Source: Pseudognaphalium luteoalbum
Lineage: Eukaryota > Streptophyta > Magnoliopsida > Asterales > Asteraceae
DNA: 64,000 bases
Assembly (NCBI GenBank): GCA_963422505.1
Contig: OY730195.1
Location: 58,097,467-58,161,466 of the forward strand
Direction: 5' to 3'
The position numbers were made by a program, and so were the translations under genes. The notes beneath the pieces were generated by a model. That model was not told the DNA's origin and ran no database searches. It saw only the letters and a program-made list of their open reading frames with translations. This document shows, one piece after another, positions 11,706-22,732 of this stretch; the first letter of the stretch is position 1; each line of letters starts with the position of its first letter.

Positions 11706-13845
11706 AAGCGCTTCTCAGGAGGCAACCCGTGCAATAAGTATCCTTATTATTAGTATTAGTTTTTAAATTCCAAGAAGTGATATATCTCTGACTATCTTTC
11801 ACACTTGGGTATAAAAATGCTTTCAAAACACCACTTCAGCTTTTACCACCTAAATCCAGGAAAATAGGAATTAAATTTTGACAAGACATGTGTTTCGAGC
11901 ATTTGAGGTACTTGCGTGCTACTTTCACGCATTATGCTTGAACTCGTTTAAAAACACATGACTTAAAAACTCGTTTTGAATTAAAACATCTTTTCGCATT
12001 CTGGATTTAGGCACTTTCGGTAAAAAGCTATAATAAGAAGTCGGTAAAAGTATTCCCAACTTGTTCACACTTACGAGATATCTTCACAAGAGAGTGAAAG
12101 AAGTGTAAAGATGGAGGACAAAGCTGTTATTTGTAAGCTGCGCACGCTAATGCCGAAAGATCTTCATAGAGCCACCGCTAAAGAAGAATTTCTGTCAAGA
12201 TCTCCTCTTCAGCGCATCTTCCAGAATTCCATCCTTCCACCTTCGCATCGATAGGGGAGTTCTCTCGTTCTCACTCTCGTTTTTGATATGATTGTTAGCT
12301 TTAAATTCTCATTAAAGTAGTCTATGCCATATCCAAGCTTATCACTAAGTGTGGGATTCCAGCCCAAAAGAAACACATGAGTAACATTTTCCGATTTGTT
12401 CAAACTCTAAGTGTGGGATTTTTCTCAAATCCTAACTCAAGAGAACATTAGGGACAATGTTCCTCTAAGTGTGGGATAGCGGTATAGAATACCTTAGGTT
12501 TGCTTGTTAGATTCTTATTTCCAAAAGCAAACTCAGAAAATGTTTCTCAAAATCATAAGCTTAACTTCGACAGTGGAGATGCTACTCATTCAGTTGGCTT
12601 AATTTTCATAAAAACTCACTTTTGCTAAAAAATTTCAAAATTTTTTGAGTTAAAATGTCTTAAGAAGGAACATTTCCGTATATGAGTAGGGTATTTTGGA
12701 AATTAAGAGTAAATAAGATAGGAATTTCTTAGGTCTAAAATGATAATCTAAGATGGGCATCGCATGGCTAGGCACAAACAAACCCAAAAACTTGTAGTGA
12801 GGTATCTTGAGCCAATATAAGCATTCATCTTTAATGCTTCACTATTCGTTTGTTTGAGTGTGCCGATGCATGCATCCGGAATTAGAACTTGCTCCTGGTA
12901 TGCACTTCGAGACCACTATTCGTTAAATGACCTTGACATTCCTTAGGATTTAACCCCCTTTTCATCATATCTCTTCAAGCCCAAAACCCTTCCAACACTC
13001 ATCTTTAGTGTTGATGATCCGCTTAGATAACCCTGTTGAGCCTTAACCTGTTCATTTCTTTCAAAACCCTTTAACCCTTAAACCAATTATTCCACACCCA
13101 CCAAAAATTATCTTAGAAACTTTAAACATGTGGAAAATGTCATTTAAATGTCCTTTTTGCTGTCACTCCAAATCACAAATACTGGTGTTTAGTCAAAATC
13201 TCTCGCGTGCATTCCCTTGATAAAAATCAAAAGTTGAGAGTTTACGGTGTGAAAAATTGACACCAAGTAAATGCAAAGTCATCAGAAGGATGAAAAAGAT
13301 GAAAGAAAGAAAAGGATTTCAAAAAGGGCAAAAGAAAGAAACAAAATAAAAAAAAATATCCCTAGAAAAGTCCAAAAATAGAAACAAAAGAAAAAGAAAA
13401 GAAAATAGAATAAAGCTAAGTGCTTCGAATCTCTCGAAAAATTTCCGCTCTTATAAAAGACATAAATTCCCTCGTGTATCTTCAAAAGATAGAAGTCAAA
13501 ATAGCTATCTTCTTTCCGTATTGTTATCCGTTTCCATTTTCATTAAAAAGGTTGTTTAAATAATGTTTTTCAAAAGTTTAGAAGTCCTAAGATAAGCAAA
13601 ACCCTTTACAACAATTTCCCACTTATCCATACCGCGTAACCCTCACCTGCCATTACAACCCACTCTGAATGTCCTGGGATAGCTAGCACCTTCCTCACCT
13701 AAGTGGTGGAGATATGATTCTCGAGCAAGCCTATGACGATGGATGTTGCATGACTGGCTTATGAGCGATTTCGTTTGATTAGATTGATATGTAACCCGAA
13801 ACACTTTGGAGTGAATTGAGTGACCACCTGGTGATTAGATTGATA
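11706..13845 (+). other. Non-coding 3' tail of plus Gypsy, end deleted
   Basis: Begins with AAGCGCTTCTCAGGAGGCAACC, the counterpart of the purine-rich GGGAGGCACC motif after pol in the minus Gypsy. It contains four copies of the phrase CTAAGTGTGGGAT (near 12345, 12405 and 12463) and A-rich stretches. No gene; the minus-strand ORFs at 12209 and 13282 are chance. The expected polypurine tract and the start of the 3' LTR are missing: the tail breaks at about 13834 in ACCACCTGGTGA. Confidence 0.7.
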
Positions 13846-16192
13846 GACGATGTTTCAAGAATCTACAAAAAACAACCTAAAAATGAGTAAAACAGAGCAC
13901 AAACGATCATTGAATCTTCTGTTCACGTATTTTAGCACTTTTTGAGCTACACAAAGAATAATGACCTCTAACTTATGTCATTTTCTTCATTAGGAAAATA
14001 CGAACGTGTGGATATAAAGAACGCTCAAAACGGATAAACGACAAAGAAGTTACGCCCGAACGAAGAAACGAAGAACTGAAGGGCCAAGATACGGCTGAGC
14101 ACAGCCGTATACGGCTGAGCCAGACCGTATATGGATGGAAACAGACCGTATACGGCCTGTGCAGACAGTATACGGCCTGTGCTCAGCCGTATACGGCCCA
14201 GTTCAGCCGTATTCACCCTATGCTCAGCCGTATACGGTCCAGTTTAGCCGTATACGGTCCAGTTCAACCGTATACGGTCCAGCTCAGCCGTATCGTGCGT
14301 TTGGGTGATAAAAATCTGATTTTTATTCGCCTTTGCGATACGGTTGTGCATTTAAAGGTTTGGATACGGTCTACGGATACGAATGTGCGATCTCTATAAA
14401 TACAAGCCTCATTCCAACACACTTCAACACTTCTCAACCAACAACACTACACACACACTTTCTCTCACTACTCTCTCTCTAGATTATGTTATAATTAGTA
14501 GTAGATTAGCGGCTAGTTAGTAGAGGGGCAATCTTGTAATATCGCTTGGTGCATACTACGAGTTCTGCTCGTGTAACGTTCAAGTTGTATTCAGCTACGC
14601 TCTTATTACGGTTATATCTATCCTTTATCTATTTCATTATGATGATTGTTATTACTGTTGTCATGCTAGATTTAGGATTGATTGCCATGATTAGCGAGTA
14701 GTGATATTGCGTGTTTGCTATGATGTAGTTAGTCGTAATTTGGTTGGAATGATGTTATAGTGCTTTGATTTACTTTCTATCTATGATTTTAGACCTATTA
14801 AACTAATCGCCTTTCAACCAGTAAACGTGATTACGGCCTTAATGATGGGACGTCGCGAACCCCATCAAAGGTACTTAGTTATCTGTGTCAAACATGAACA
14901 TGGTCTGATATGTTAATCGTGTACACATCGCTTTCTAAATGAACGCTAAGTACATCGTCATCGAGGAAATACTGTTTTCTAATTTGAACGCAAAGTACTC
15001 CGTGGCTATGGAAATATGGTTTTTAAACTGAACACTAAGTACACTGGAGCCGTGGAAATACTGCTTTCTACTTTGAACGCAAAGTACACTATGCCCGTGG
15101 AAATATGGTTTTCTAACTGAACGTGAATATTACACTGTTGGCAAATTAGGGATTTATTAGGACTTAAAAGTAAGGGCTGGTTTATATCATAGATAGATAA
15201 TATTATGCTTAAATACAAACTTAGTTAAGTAGTCTGGGTTAGCTTTTATGAAGCAATATAAGGTACCGTAAGTCAGCTGATTACTCGGTATAGCGTCGAC
15301 AACACCTCCGGTGTAGTTAACACGTGGAAGCCGAGAAAAAGCCGCAGTTACTAAGCCTTGTGGAATAATGGCAACTCTGTGATCAGCAGAGCTGGTACCG
15401 ACTAAGTCCTTGGTTCAGCAATGGAAACACCTCCGGTGGAGTACAGTGTAGTAATCACGGAAAGAGTCATTGTTATCGGTCTATGTGAATCACGAGTCAT
15501 GACTCAACACCCAGACTCACAAAACCATCGATAGAAAGCAATCAAGCACACTCTATAAACTTGATCTTAAATGTTTTATTTAGATTAGATATTATTGTGA
15601 GGTTAAGAAAGGTCAGACATCGAGTTGGTTTGTCGCCTTATTCATGCACCCAGGGCTTCATCCCAGATAAGGGTCACTATACCTTCACCGGTTAGTGTTG
15701 TGGGCCGGATAAACTACTCCGATCAGAATCAGGATAGCCTAGTCGCCCAGTGACATACTGATCGAGAACTCTATCAGTAGGGGGCTAGTGCTTACTCCAC
15801 AAATACCTGAAATAAATAAAATACAAACCTTTAGAACATGTTCTCATTCCAACCAATAAGGCTACCGAAATCATAGCAAACACCCTCTCTTGATTATCTG
15901 CTATTTACATTTATTTTATTCCGCTTTAGTTTAAATTTTCTGCCTAAGTATAAAACAAAACCCAAATCAAATCTTTTAAAACCCGCTAGATTGATAAGTA
16001 CGCCTGTTTCGTCCACGATCCCATATACACTGACTCAGAGAACAACCCTAGGTCATCCTTATTGCTATACACCAATAGTAACTATGTATACTTAGTCCCC
16101 GCAAATATAAATTTTAAAACTCCACTGATGCCGCCGCTGACGGACGGTCCGACGACAGGGTAAAAACCTGATTGACCATTGGTGGCGCGTCA
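13846..16192 (+). mobile_element. 3' LTR of plus Gypsy, first ~120 bp deleted
   Basis: Aligns with 6045-8400 of the 5' LTR to its last base (GGCGCGTCA), then the TSD CCACG. It repeats the CCGTATACGG array (14090-14295), the TATAAATA box (14395-14402) and the 45-bp tandem repeat. An 8-bp deletion follows the TATA box. The 5' truncation is joined through a 14-bp filler that copies 13776-13789. Confidence 0.88.
14090..14295. repeat. CCGTATACGG array, 3' LTR copy
   Basis: Homologous to 6290-6500, with at least six CCGTATACGG palindromes. A few units differ between the LTRs (for example CCGTATATGG at one site and CAGTATACGG at another), showing post-insertion decay. Confidence 0.88.
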
Positions 16193-16197
16193 CCACG

Positions 16198-17334
16198 TAC
16201 GGCACCTGTCAATATGGTCTCGAAATGCATATCAGGAGCAAGTTCTAATTCCGAATGCATGCACCGGTAACACACAACAAATGAAAGTGAAGCATTAAAA
16301 ATGAATACTTATATTAGGCTCAAGTTACCTCACCATAAATATAGGTTGTATGTGCCTAGTCACGCGATGTCCCTCTTAGACTTTCATTTTAGAATTAGTT
16401 AGAGTCTGACGTGTTCCGACCTCTTTTTACTACTTTTGAATACTTGCAAAAAAAAAATGGTATTTCTTTCTTAACTTATTGACTCACAAACCTTAGAAAA
16501 AGTCAGTCTGCTGAATAAGTAGTTCGACTATAGTCGAAGCAAGACTCTTTTTATAGCGAAAAATTTTAAAATTTTTGGACAAAATAAGGGTCTATTTATT
16601 CATTGAGGACTATTTTCGAAAAATTTTGATAACTTTTTATCCAAACAAGTGAGCGAAGAGTATACTGTTATCCCACACTTAAAAATAAACATTGTCCTCA
16701 ATGTTTCTACACTAAGTAGGGAGAATCCCACACTTAGGGTTTTTCATTAAGTCAATTATAAATTTCAAGTTTTATAATTATGGGGTGTTAATCTCACACT
16801 TAGAGTTTTAAGTGGGTGTGAGCATAAATTATCATAATAAAGATCATAAGAACTGGACAGGTACTTCCCTATGATTGGTGGGTACTGGATGTAGGACCAG
16901 ATTCGTGAAGGAGTGGTGCGAGTGATTTGTTGGATTTTGGTTGGACCAAACTTCTTTTAAGATCATCCATTCCTACGAGTACCGAGTTCTGCAAATAGCC
17001 ATAAATAAAGTCATAATCATCAGGTCTCACAGAATAGTAGTATCATAGACATAGATAAGTTGTAAACATAATAAAGTAAAGATAAAGTAATCATCTAGAA
17101 GATCATCTATATCAGGATCAAACTCAGCAACAGAAACATGGTAAAGGGCAACAAGGGTAGCATCCTGGAGGACAGAAGAAGGTGATGGTACATCAAGTCT
17201 GCTAGCAGCTACGAGAATCTCAGCAGGATCAACGTGTGAACTCGAAGGACCCGGATCCTGTGCTGGAGCATCAGTAGTGCTAGGTGCAGGAGGGAAGAAT
17301 GACCATGGTGGACGAGAAGCTCTCGGACCAGACC
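16198..17334 (-). other. Non-coding 3' tail of minus Gypsy (inner part)
   Basis: No gene. The minus strand resembles 12720-12900 of the plus Gypsy tail (shared GGAATTAGAACTTGCTCCTG). It repeats TCCCACACTTA phrases around 16672, 16728 and 16792, equivalent to minus-strand TAAGTGTGGGA. A/T-rich runs near 16447. Confidence 0.7.
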
Positions 17335-17625
17335 CTAGCCTGTAAGACCGACTGCCTCACGGATCTCAGCCACTGAATCATGATGAATGGACAATGTCTG
17401 AAAGAGCGCCCAAGCAGCTGTTGGGTCTGCAGTGGTGATCCCATAATCCAAGGTCGGGATCGTCCCAGATGTTGGGGCAGACTGTGGTGCAGCAGGACTC
17501 AAATGCTCCCCTGGAGTAGACAGTACATCAATCATACTCTCATCCTGAATAGCAGTCATCTTTTTCTTGCCTCTATGGGTTCTTCCTCGCTTCTTGCTCT
17601 TCTTACTGGTTTCTGTTGGATCCAT
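17335..17625 (-). CDS. Small ORF downstream of pol in minus Gypsy
   Basis: 96 codons from the ATG at 17625 to TAG. Starts MDPTETSKKSKKRGRTHRG, a strongly basic, nuclear-localisation-like N-terminus, followed by a Pro/Ser/Thr-rich middle and a short helical C-terminus. It sits about 330 bp after the integrase stop, in the position where some plant Gypsy elements carry an extra or envelope-like gene. No signal peptide or membrane segment, so not an envelope. It may be the remnant of a longer accessory ORF, because the frame continues past short interruptions. No family recognised. Confidence 0.45.
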   Translation of the reverse strand: MDPTETSKKSKKRGRTHRGKKKMTAIQDESMIDVLSTPGEHLSPAAPQSAPTSGTIPTLDYGITTADPTAAWALFQTLSIHHDSVAEIREAVGLTG

Positions 17626-17957
17626 CTAAAAAACATAAACAAAACAGGTAACATTCAAGTTTATAAGAATATACAAAAAGAACTGATAATTGTTCGTAAA
17701 ATATTTTGATTTGTAAGTGTCATCAGGACTTCTGCATTTGCATATTTAATAATGAAGACTTATCTCAGATTTGTAAATTTCAAAGGCTGTCAGATAAGTA
17801 GCTATCCTGCATTATTTAGTTAGGAATGATAATACTAGATAAGTTTTAAGAAATCAAAAATAAAAGAAAAATTATTCTAAGATAAGCATAGGGTGCCTCC
17901 CAAGAGCGCTTGTTTAAGAGAGAGTCACTAGCTTAACTCTTGATTCCTGGAAATAAT
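17626..17957 (-). other. Spacer after pol with conserved purine motif
   Basis: No gene. The minus strand carries AAGCGCTCTTGGGAGGCACC at about 17888-17911, a motif that typically follows pol in Athila/Tat-type elements and has a counterpart at 11706. Confidence 0.6.
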
Positions 17958-19157
17958 TCAAGGTGGCTCAAAAATGTAGACTTCCTCATTAATGGGAAAG
18001 TGCTCAATGTAATATTTTAAGCGTTGACCATTAACTTTAAAGTTACCTTCAGGGGCTTCGAGTTCAACTGCTCCGAAGGAAAATACCTTTGAGACTATAA
18101 ATGGTCCGCTCCACCTGACTTTGAATTTTCTAGAGAACTTCCTGAACCGTGAGTTAAAGAGAAGTACTTTATCCCCTGGTTTCAACTTTGATAGCTTGAG
18201 TCTTGCATCATGGAACATCTTGGTTCTTTCTTTGTATTTCAGGGAGCTATCGTACGCCTTATCTCTTAACTCAGCTAGTTCATTAAGCTGCATTCTCCTA
18301 TGGGATCATATGGTGGGAACGTCTAAATTACATTTCTTCAGCGCCCAGTATGCCTTATATTCCAGCTCTATCGGTAGATGACATGCTTTACCATAAACCA
18401 GACGATATGGTGTGGTTCCTAACGGTGTTTTATATGTTGTTCTGAATGCCCACAACGCATCATCTAATTTATCGGACCATTTTTCCCCATGACCGAACAC
18501 TGTTCATTCTAAGATTCATTTCAAAGCCCTATTTGTCACTTCATCTTGCCCATTGGTTTGTGGGTGATAAGCTGTTGAAGTTTTGTGAGTGACGTCGTAC
18601 TGTTGCAATGTTTTCATTAGGTGAATATTGCAGAAATGTGTGCCGCGATCACTGATTATGGCTCTTGGAGCTCCAAATTGACAAAATAGTTGTTTGAGAA
18701 ACTTAGTGACGACCTTGGCGTCATTTGTTGGGAGAGCTTGCGCTTCGGCCCACCTGGAAACGTAATCAACAGCAACCAAAATGTATTCTTTACCGTTAGA
18801 TTTAGGGAAGGGTCCCATAAAATCTAATCCCCAAATGTCAAAGACTTCACAAGCTTGGATATTAGTAAGTGGCATTTCATTGCGTGCGGACACATTACCA
18901 AATCGTTGGCAAGCATCGCAACATCTCACCAAGTTGTAAGAATCTTGAAAAATGGTTGGCCAATAAAAGCCGGTATCGTACACTTTCCGTGCGGTCTTGT
19001 TAGCTCCATGGTGGCCTCCAGTTGGTCCATGGTGGCTCTGGTAGAGGATATGTTCGGCTTCTTTCCCATCGATACATCTTCTGATGATGTGATCGGGACA
19101 GACCTTAAAGAGGAAAGGATCGTCCCAAAAATAATTCTTTAAGTTGCGGAAGAACTT
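17958..19157 (-). pseudogene. Integrase of minus Gypsy, broken
   Basis: Minus-strand segments read a Gypsy integrase. The HHCC zinc-binding region spans HHGPTGGHHGANKTARK to RCCDACQRFG. The catalytic core has WGLDFMGPFP (first Asp), ISDRGTHF (second Asp) and the GQDEVTNR Glu. The C-terminal part includes DDALWAFRTTYKTPLGTTP and the KVRWSGPFIV segment, ending in FEPP at 17958. Stops: two TGA codons at 18516-18518 and 18504-18506 where the family usually has Arg (CGA to TGA), another near 18300, and a frameshift between RNase H and integrase near 19158. It would have inserted cDNA into the genome. Confidence 0.9.
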
Positions 19158-20772
19158 TCATCTTCGAGAAGTTGACATTCCTTTCTGGACAATTCCTCCC
19201 ACCGGGAAGTTGGCAATATCAGCATACCAGGGATCGTATGATGATCGAGGTCCCTGGTGGTGCTTTCCGATGTTCATGAGTTGTTCATCTGGAAACTGGT
19301 CTTGAATATCTCTTTCTTCAAGTTTCTCCAATGCTGGATTTTCTAATTGGCTGAGGTGATCTGCTGCAACGTTTTTTGCGCCCCTTTTATCTCTGATTTC
19401 TATGTCGAATTCTTGTAGAAGCATAATCCAGCGCAGCAGTCTTGGCTTAGCATCTTGCTTTTTGAAGAGATACTTAAGAGCTGAATGATCTGTATAAACA
19501 ATAGTTTTGGACAAAATAATATAGGAACGAAATTTATCAAAAGCAAATACTACCGCTAGCAGCTCCTTCTCAGTGGTTGTATAGTTTTCTTGAGCGTCTG
19601 TGAGAGTTTTGCTGGCGTAGTAAATCGATTGAAAGTGTCTCTCCTTCCGTTGTCCTAGTACAAATCCAACTGCGAAATCACTGGCGTCGCACATGATTTC
19701 AAATGGAAAACTCCAATTGGGGGCAACCATGATCGGTGCATGCACGAGATGTTCCTTCAAGTAGTTAAAAGCTTTAAGACAGTCATCTGTAAAGTCAAAC
19801 GGAGTATCTTTTTCGAGAAGATGAGTCATAGGTCGAGAAATCTTAGAGAAATCCTTAATAAAGCGACGGTAGAATCCGGCGTGACCTAGAAAACTTCGGA
19901 TGGCTTTCACAGAAGCAGGTGCTGGAAGTTTCAAGATAGTATCAACTTTAGCTTTATCGACTTCAATTCCTGCTTTAGATATCCGATGTCCTAATACTAT
20001 TCCTTCCTTCACCATGAAATAACATTTTTCCCAATTCAGAACGAGGTTTGATTCTTCGCATCGAGCTAGCATCCTGTCTAGGTTGAAAAGAAAAGATGTG
20101 AAGGAGTCTCCAAAGACCGATAAATCGTCCATGAATACCTCCATACACTGTTCAATCATGTCATGGAAAATTGCCACCATGCATCTCTGGAAAGTTCCAG
20201 GTTCATTGCATAGCCCAAAAGGCATACGTCGATAGGCGAATGTTCCATAGGGACATGTGAATGTTGTCTTTTCTTGGTCCTTCAGATCGAGAGGTATTTA
20301 AAAATATCCAGAGAATCCATCGAGGAAACAATAGAACTCATTTCCTGACAATCTCTCAAGCATCTGATCAATAAATGGAAGAGGGAAATGATCTTTGCGA
20401 GTGGCTTCGTTCAGTTTGCGATAGTCAATGCAGACCCTCTAACCGGTGACGGTCCTTGTTGGGATAAGTTCATTATCTTCGTTTGTAATCACCATCATAC
20501 CTCCTTTCTTTGTAACAACCTGTACGGGGCTGAGCCATGGAGAATCAGAAATATGGTATATCAGGCCAGCATCAAGAAGTTTGATAACCTCCTTTTTGAC
20601 CACCTCTTGAATCTTCGGGTTGACTCTCCTCTGTCTCTTAACTGATGGCTTAAAGTCGTTCTCCATTAAAATCTTGTGTGTGCAGTTGTTTGGACTGATC
20701 CCTTGTATGTCATAGATTTTCCAAGCAATTGCCTTTTTATGTGACTTAAGCACTTGGATGAGCTTGGCTTAT
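19158..20772 (-). pseudogene. Reverse transcriptase and RNase H of minus Gypsy, broken
   Basis: Reads the RT from HKKAIAWKIYDIQGI through LLDAGLIYHISDSPW and MPFGLCNEPGTFQRCM to the catalytic FMDD box (MEVFMDDLSVFGDSF), then RNase H from FEIMCDASDFAVG through TTTEKELLAVVFAFDKFR to VAADHLSQLENP. Two nonsense codons interrupt RT: TAG at 20439-20441 (Trp position) and TAA at 20298-20300 (Gln position). Both fit C:G to T:A transitions. The N-terminal RT codons continue at 34323-34425 on the other side of Copia-2, in frame once the insert and one TSD copy are removed. Copies element RNA into DNA in the family; inactive here. Confidence 0.92.
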
Positions 20773-21073
20773 TGTTGATGCATATTAGGTTGTCTGTCAG
20801 TTGGTCTATCGAGTTGTAATAAGTGTCGTTAGTTGTATAGTGAAAATATAGTTTTTGTTATATGCGACACTTACGTTTTAGGTTAGGCGTCACTTAGGTA
20901 AGTGACGCATGAAGGCGGCCACATGCGACACTTCCACAAGTGACGCATGTCAGCTGACTTTTAGTATAAATACAAACCTACGGGTTTCAGGCTAGGGTTG
21001 ACAAAACCCTAGCACCATTTGTCGACTAAACCTCTCTGTAATCGTTCCCAATACGTTAAACAAGCTGATATAC
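20773..21073 (+). mobile_element. Copia-2 LTR A, 3'-truncated
   Basis: Matches LTRs B and C from TGTTGATGCA to GCTGATATAC, then jumps to accessory-gene sequence equivalent to 33422. The junction shares the 4 bases ATAC between both parents. It lacks one 25-bp hairpin unit of the CGTCACT array that B and C have. TATAAATA lies at 20965-20972. Confidence 0.9.
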
Positions 21074-21520
21074 CTTTAGAGATCATTCCTTTGGACTTTT
21101 TGAATAGGTTGTTATACTGGGAATATGATGATATTACTGGTGAAGCTGTGATTGTGTTTATTCCAAAATCAGAACCAGCTACGGATTCGGGGTCTTTAGA
21201 TGCAGATTTGGAAAACGAAGAGAAAATAGCGTGGGATGCTGTTCAACCTAAAAAGAGGTTTATGTGGGGTCTGAAGAGAAATAGATTTTGTGTATTTGAC
21301 CCTTTGAGTTTGATTAATCTTTCTGAACAAGATATGAAAAGACTACATCAGAACAAGATTCAGTTCAAAGAGAAAGATAGAGCTGAAGCTATTAAATTTC
21401 AGAAGATTGTCGATATCTGCATAGCCAATGGGGTACATGCTGGTGGTGTATTTCCTGCTGGCTGGAAATAGTTAAAGACTCAAAGATTTTTGAAGACCAA
21501 GCTGAAGACACGGGGGAGTT
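21074..21520 (+). pseudogene. Remnant of accessory gene 3' end between LTRs A and B
   Basis: Almost identical to 33422-33873, the C-terminal part of the Copia-2 accessory gene plus its polypurine tract (ACACGGGGGAGTT). An ORF at 21019-21471 starts inside LTR A and continues in frame into the accessory C-terminus (PLEIIPLDFLNRLLYWEYDD to VFPAGWK), a chance fusion made by the deletion. It differs from the full copy at a handful of residues. Confidence 0.88.
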
Positions 21521-21969
21521 TGTTGATGCATATTAGGTTGTCTGTCAGTTGGTCTATTGAGTTGTAATAAGTGTCGTTAGTTGTATAGTGAAAATATAGT
21601 TTTTGTTATATGCGACACTTACGTTTTAGGTTAGACGTCACTTGACTTAGTGACGCATAGCGTCACTTAGGTAAGTGACGCATGAAGGCGGCCACATGCG
21701 ACACTTCCACAAGTGACGCATGTCGGCTGACTTTTAGTATAAATACAAACCTATGGGTTTCAGGCTAGGGTTGACGAAACCCTAGCACCATTTGTCGACT
21801 AAACCTCTCTATAATCGTTCCCAATACGTTAAACAACCTGATATACAAGTTTACTTTGTTGAAATATATTTGTTTCGATTTGTGTTTGTTAGCATTACGT
21901 GCAATTGATTGATTCTGTCTTTCAATTGTAGTCAATTGTCATCTAGATCCAACGTTAGGGGCACTCTCA
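21521..21969 (+). mobile_element. Copia-2 LTR B (5' LTR of the full unit)
   Basis: TGTTGATGCA to GGGGCACTCTCA, 449 bp, preceded by a polypurine tract and followed by the primer site. It carries five CGTCACT/AGTGACG words plus two GCGACACTT variants at about 21612-21725, then TATAAATA at 21738-21745. Confidence 0.93.
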
Positions 21970-21971
21970 AC

Positions 21972-21983
21972 TGGTATCAGAGC
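21972..21983 (+). other. Primer binding site, tRNA-iMet type
   Basis: TGGTATCAGAGC, the canonical complement of the initiator tRNA-Met 3' end, 2 bp after LTR B. Confidence 0.92.
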
Positions 21984-22199
21984 AATTAGGTGATAACTTT
22001 GACGTTTAGAAGTCGTTTTGGGTTTATTTCGGTTTTATTTGAATCAAGAATCGAGATTACATATGGATTTTGGGTTGCTAAGGTGAAATACAGTCGATAT
22101 TCTTCATCATTTACAGGTTTCGTCCATTAGGGTTCAAGGAATTTTTGTTAGGTTTACGAAAGTTCGAGTTTTTTAGGGTTTTGGGATTTTGCAGCCGTT

Positions 22200-22673
22200 T
22201 TGCGACACTCGATCCGTCACTTGGACGCGTCACTTACAGCGGCACCACCTAATCCCAAATTAGGGTTTTACCGTCACTTGAACGCGTCACTTGAAGCGTC
22301 ATTTGAGGTTTATACGACACTTAACTTAAGTGTCGTTCACTCTAATCCACCGACACTTACGTGCGTCACTGTTGCACGTCACTTGAGTATCAAGCGTCAC
22401 TTCTGTTAGTGACGGCTGCTTGATTTATTGCGTCACTTCCTTTAGTGACGCCTTTTGGTTTATTGCGTCACTTTTACTAGTGACGCCTATTTGTTTTAGT
22501 ACGTCACTCAGGTACGACACTTGAGTGCGTCACTTGCCTGATTAAGCAACACTTACTTACAGTGTCTTCAAACACTTACTTACCTGCATCTTCATCCGTC
22601 ACTCGATAGCGTCACTTACCAAGTGACGCTAGTCGTTGCGACACTTGAGTGCGTCACTTAGCAAGTGACGCCT
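22200..22673 (+). repeat. Leader array of CGTCACT / AGTGACG words
   Basis: Between primer site and gag. CGTCACT occurs about 14 times and AGTGACG about 5 times in 475 bases, several paired as hairpins (for example GCGTCACTTAGCAAGTGACG), with GCGACACTT variants interspersed. Seen directly; chance expectation for a heptamer on both strands here is well below one. Confidence 0.9.
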
Positions 22674-22732
22674 TTTGGTACTAACAAGTTTTCAAGCTTT
22701 TGTTTTTGAGTAAAGTTTTAGGTATATCTTCA

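Larger units (their letters stand above)
5923..16192 (+). mobile_element. Non-autonomous Ty3/Gypsy retrotransposon without polymerase
   Basis: Flanked by the 5-bp TSD CCACG (5918-5922 and 16193-16197). The 5' LTR is 5923-8400; the 3' LTR is 5'-truncated at 13846-16192. A tRNA-Asp-type primer site follows 7 bp after the 5' LTR. The internal region encodes decayed gag, a retropepsin and about 1.5 kb of unrecognised ORF, but no reverse transcriptase, RNase H or integrase motif in any frame. LTR start, LTR end and primer spacing resemble the minus Gypsy that it inserted into, so it is probably mobilised by that family (inference). The two LTRs differ at about 6 of the first 190 comparable bases. 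Confidence 0.88.
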
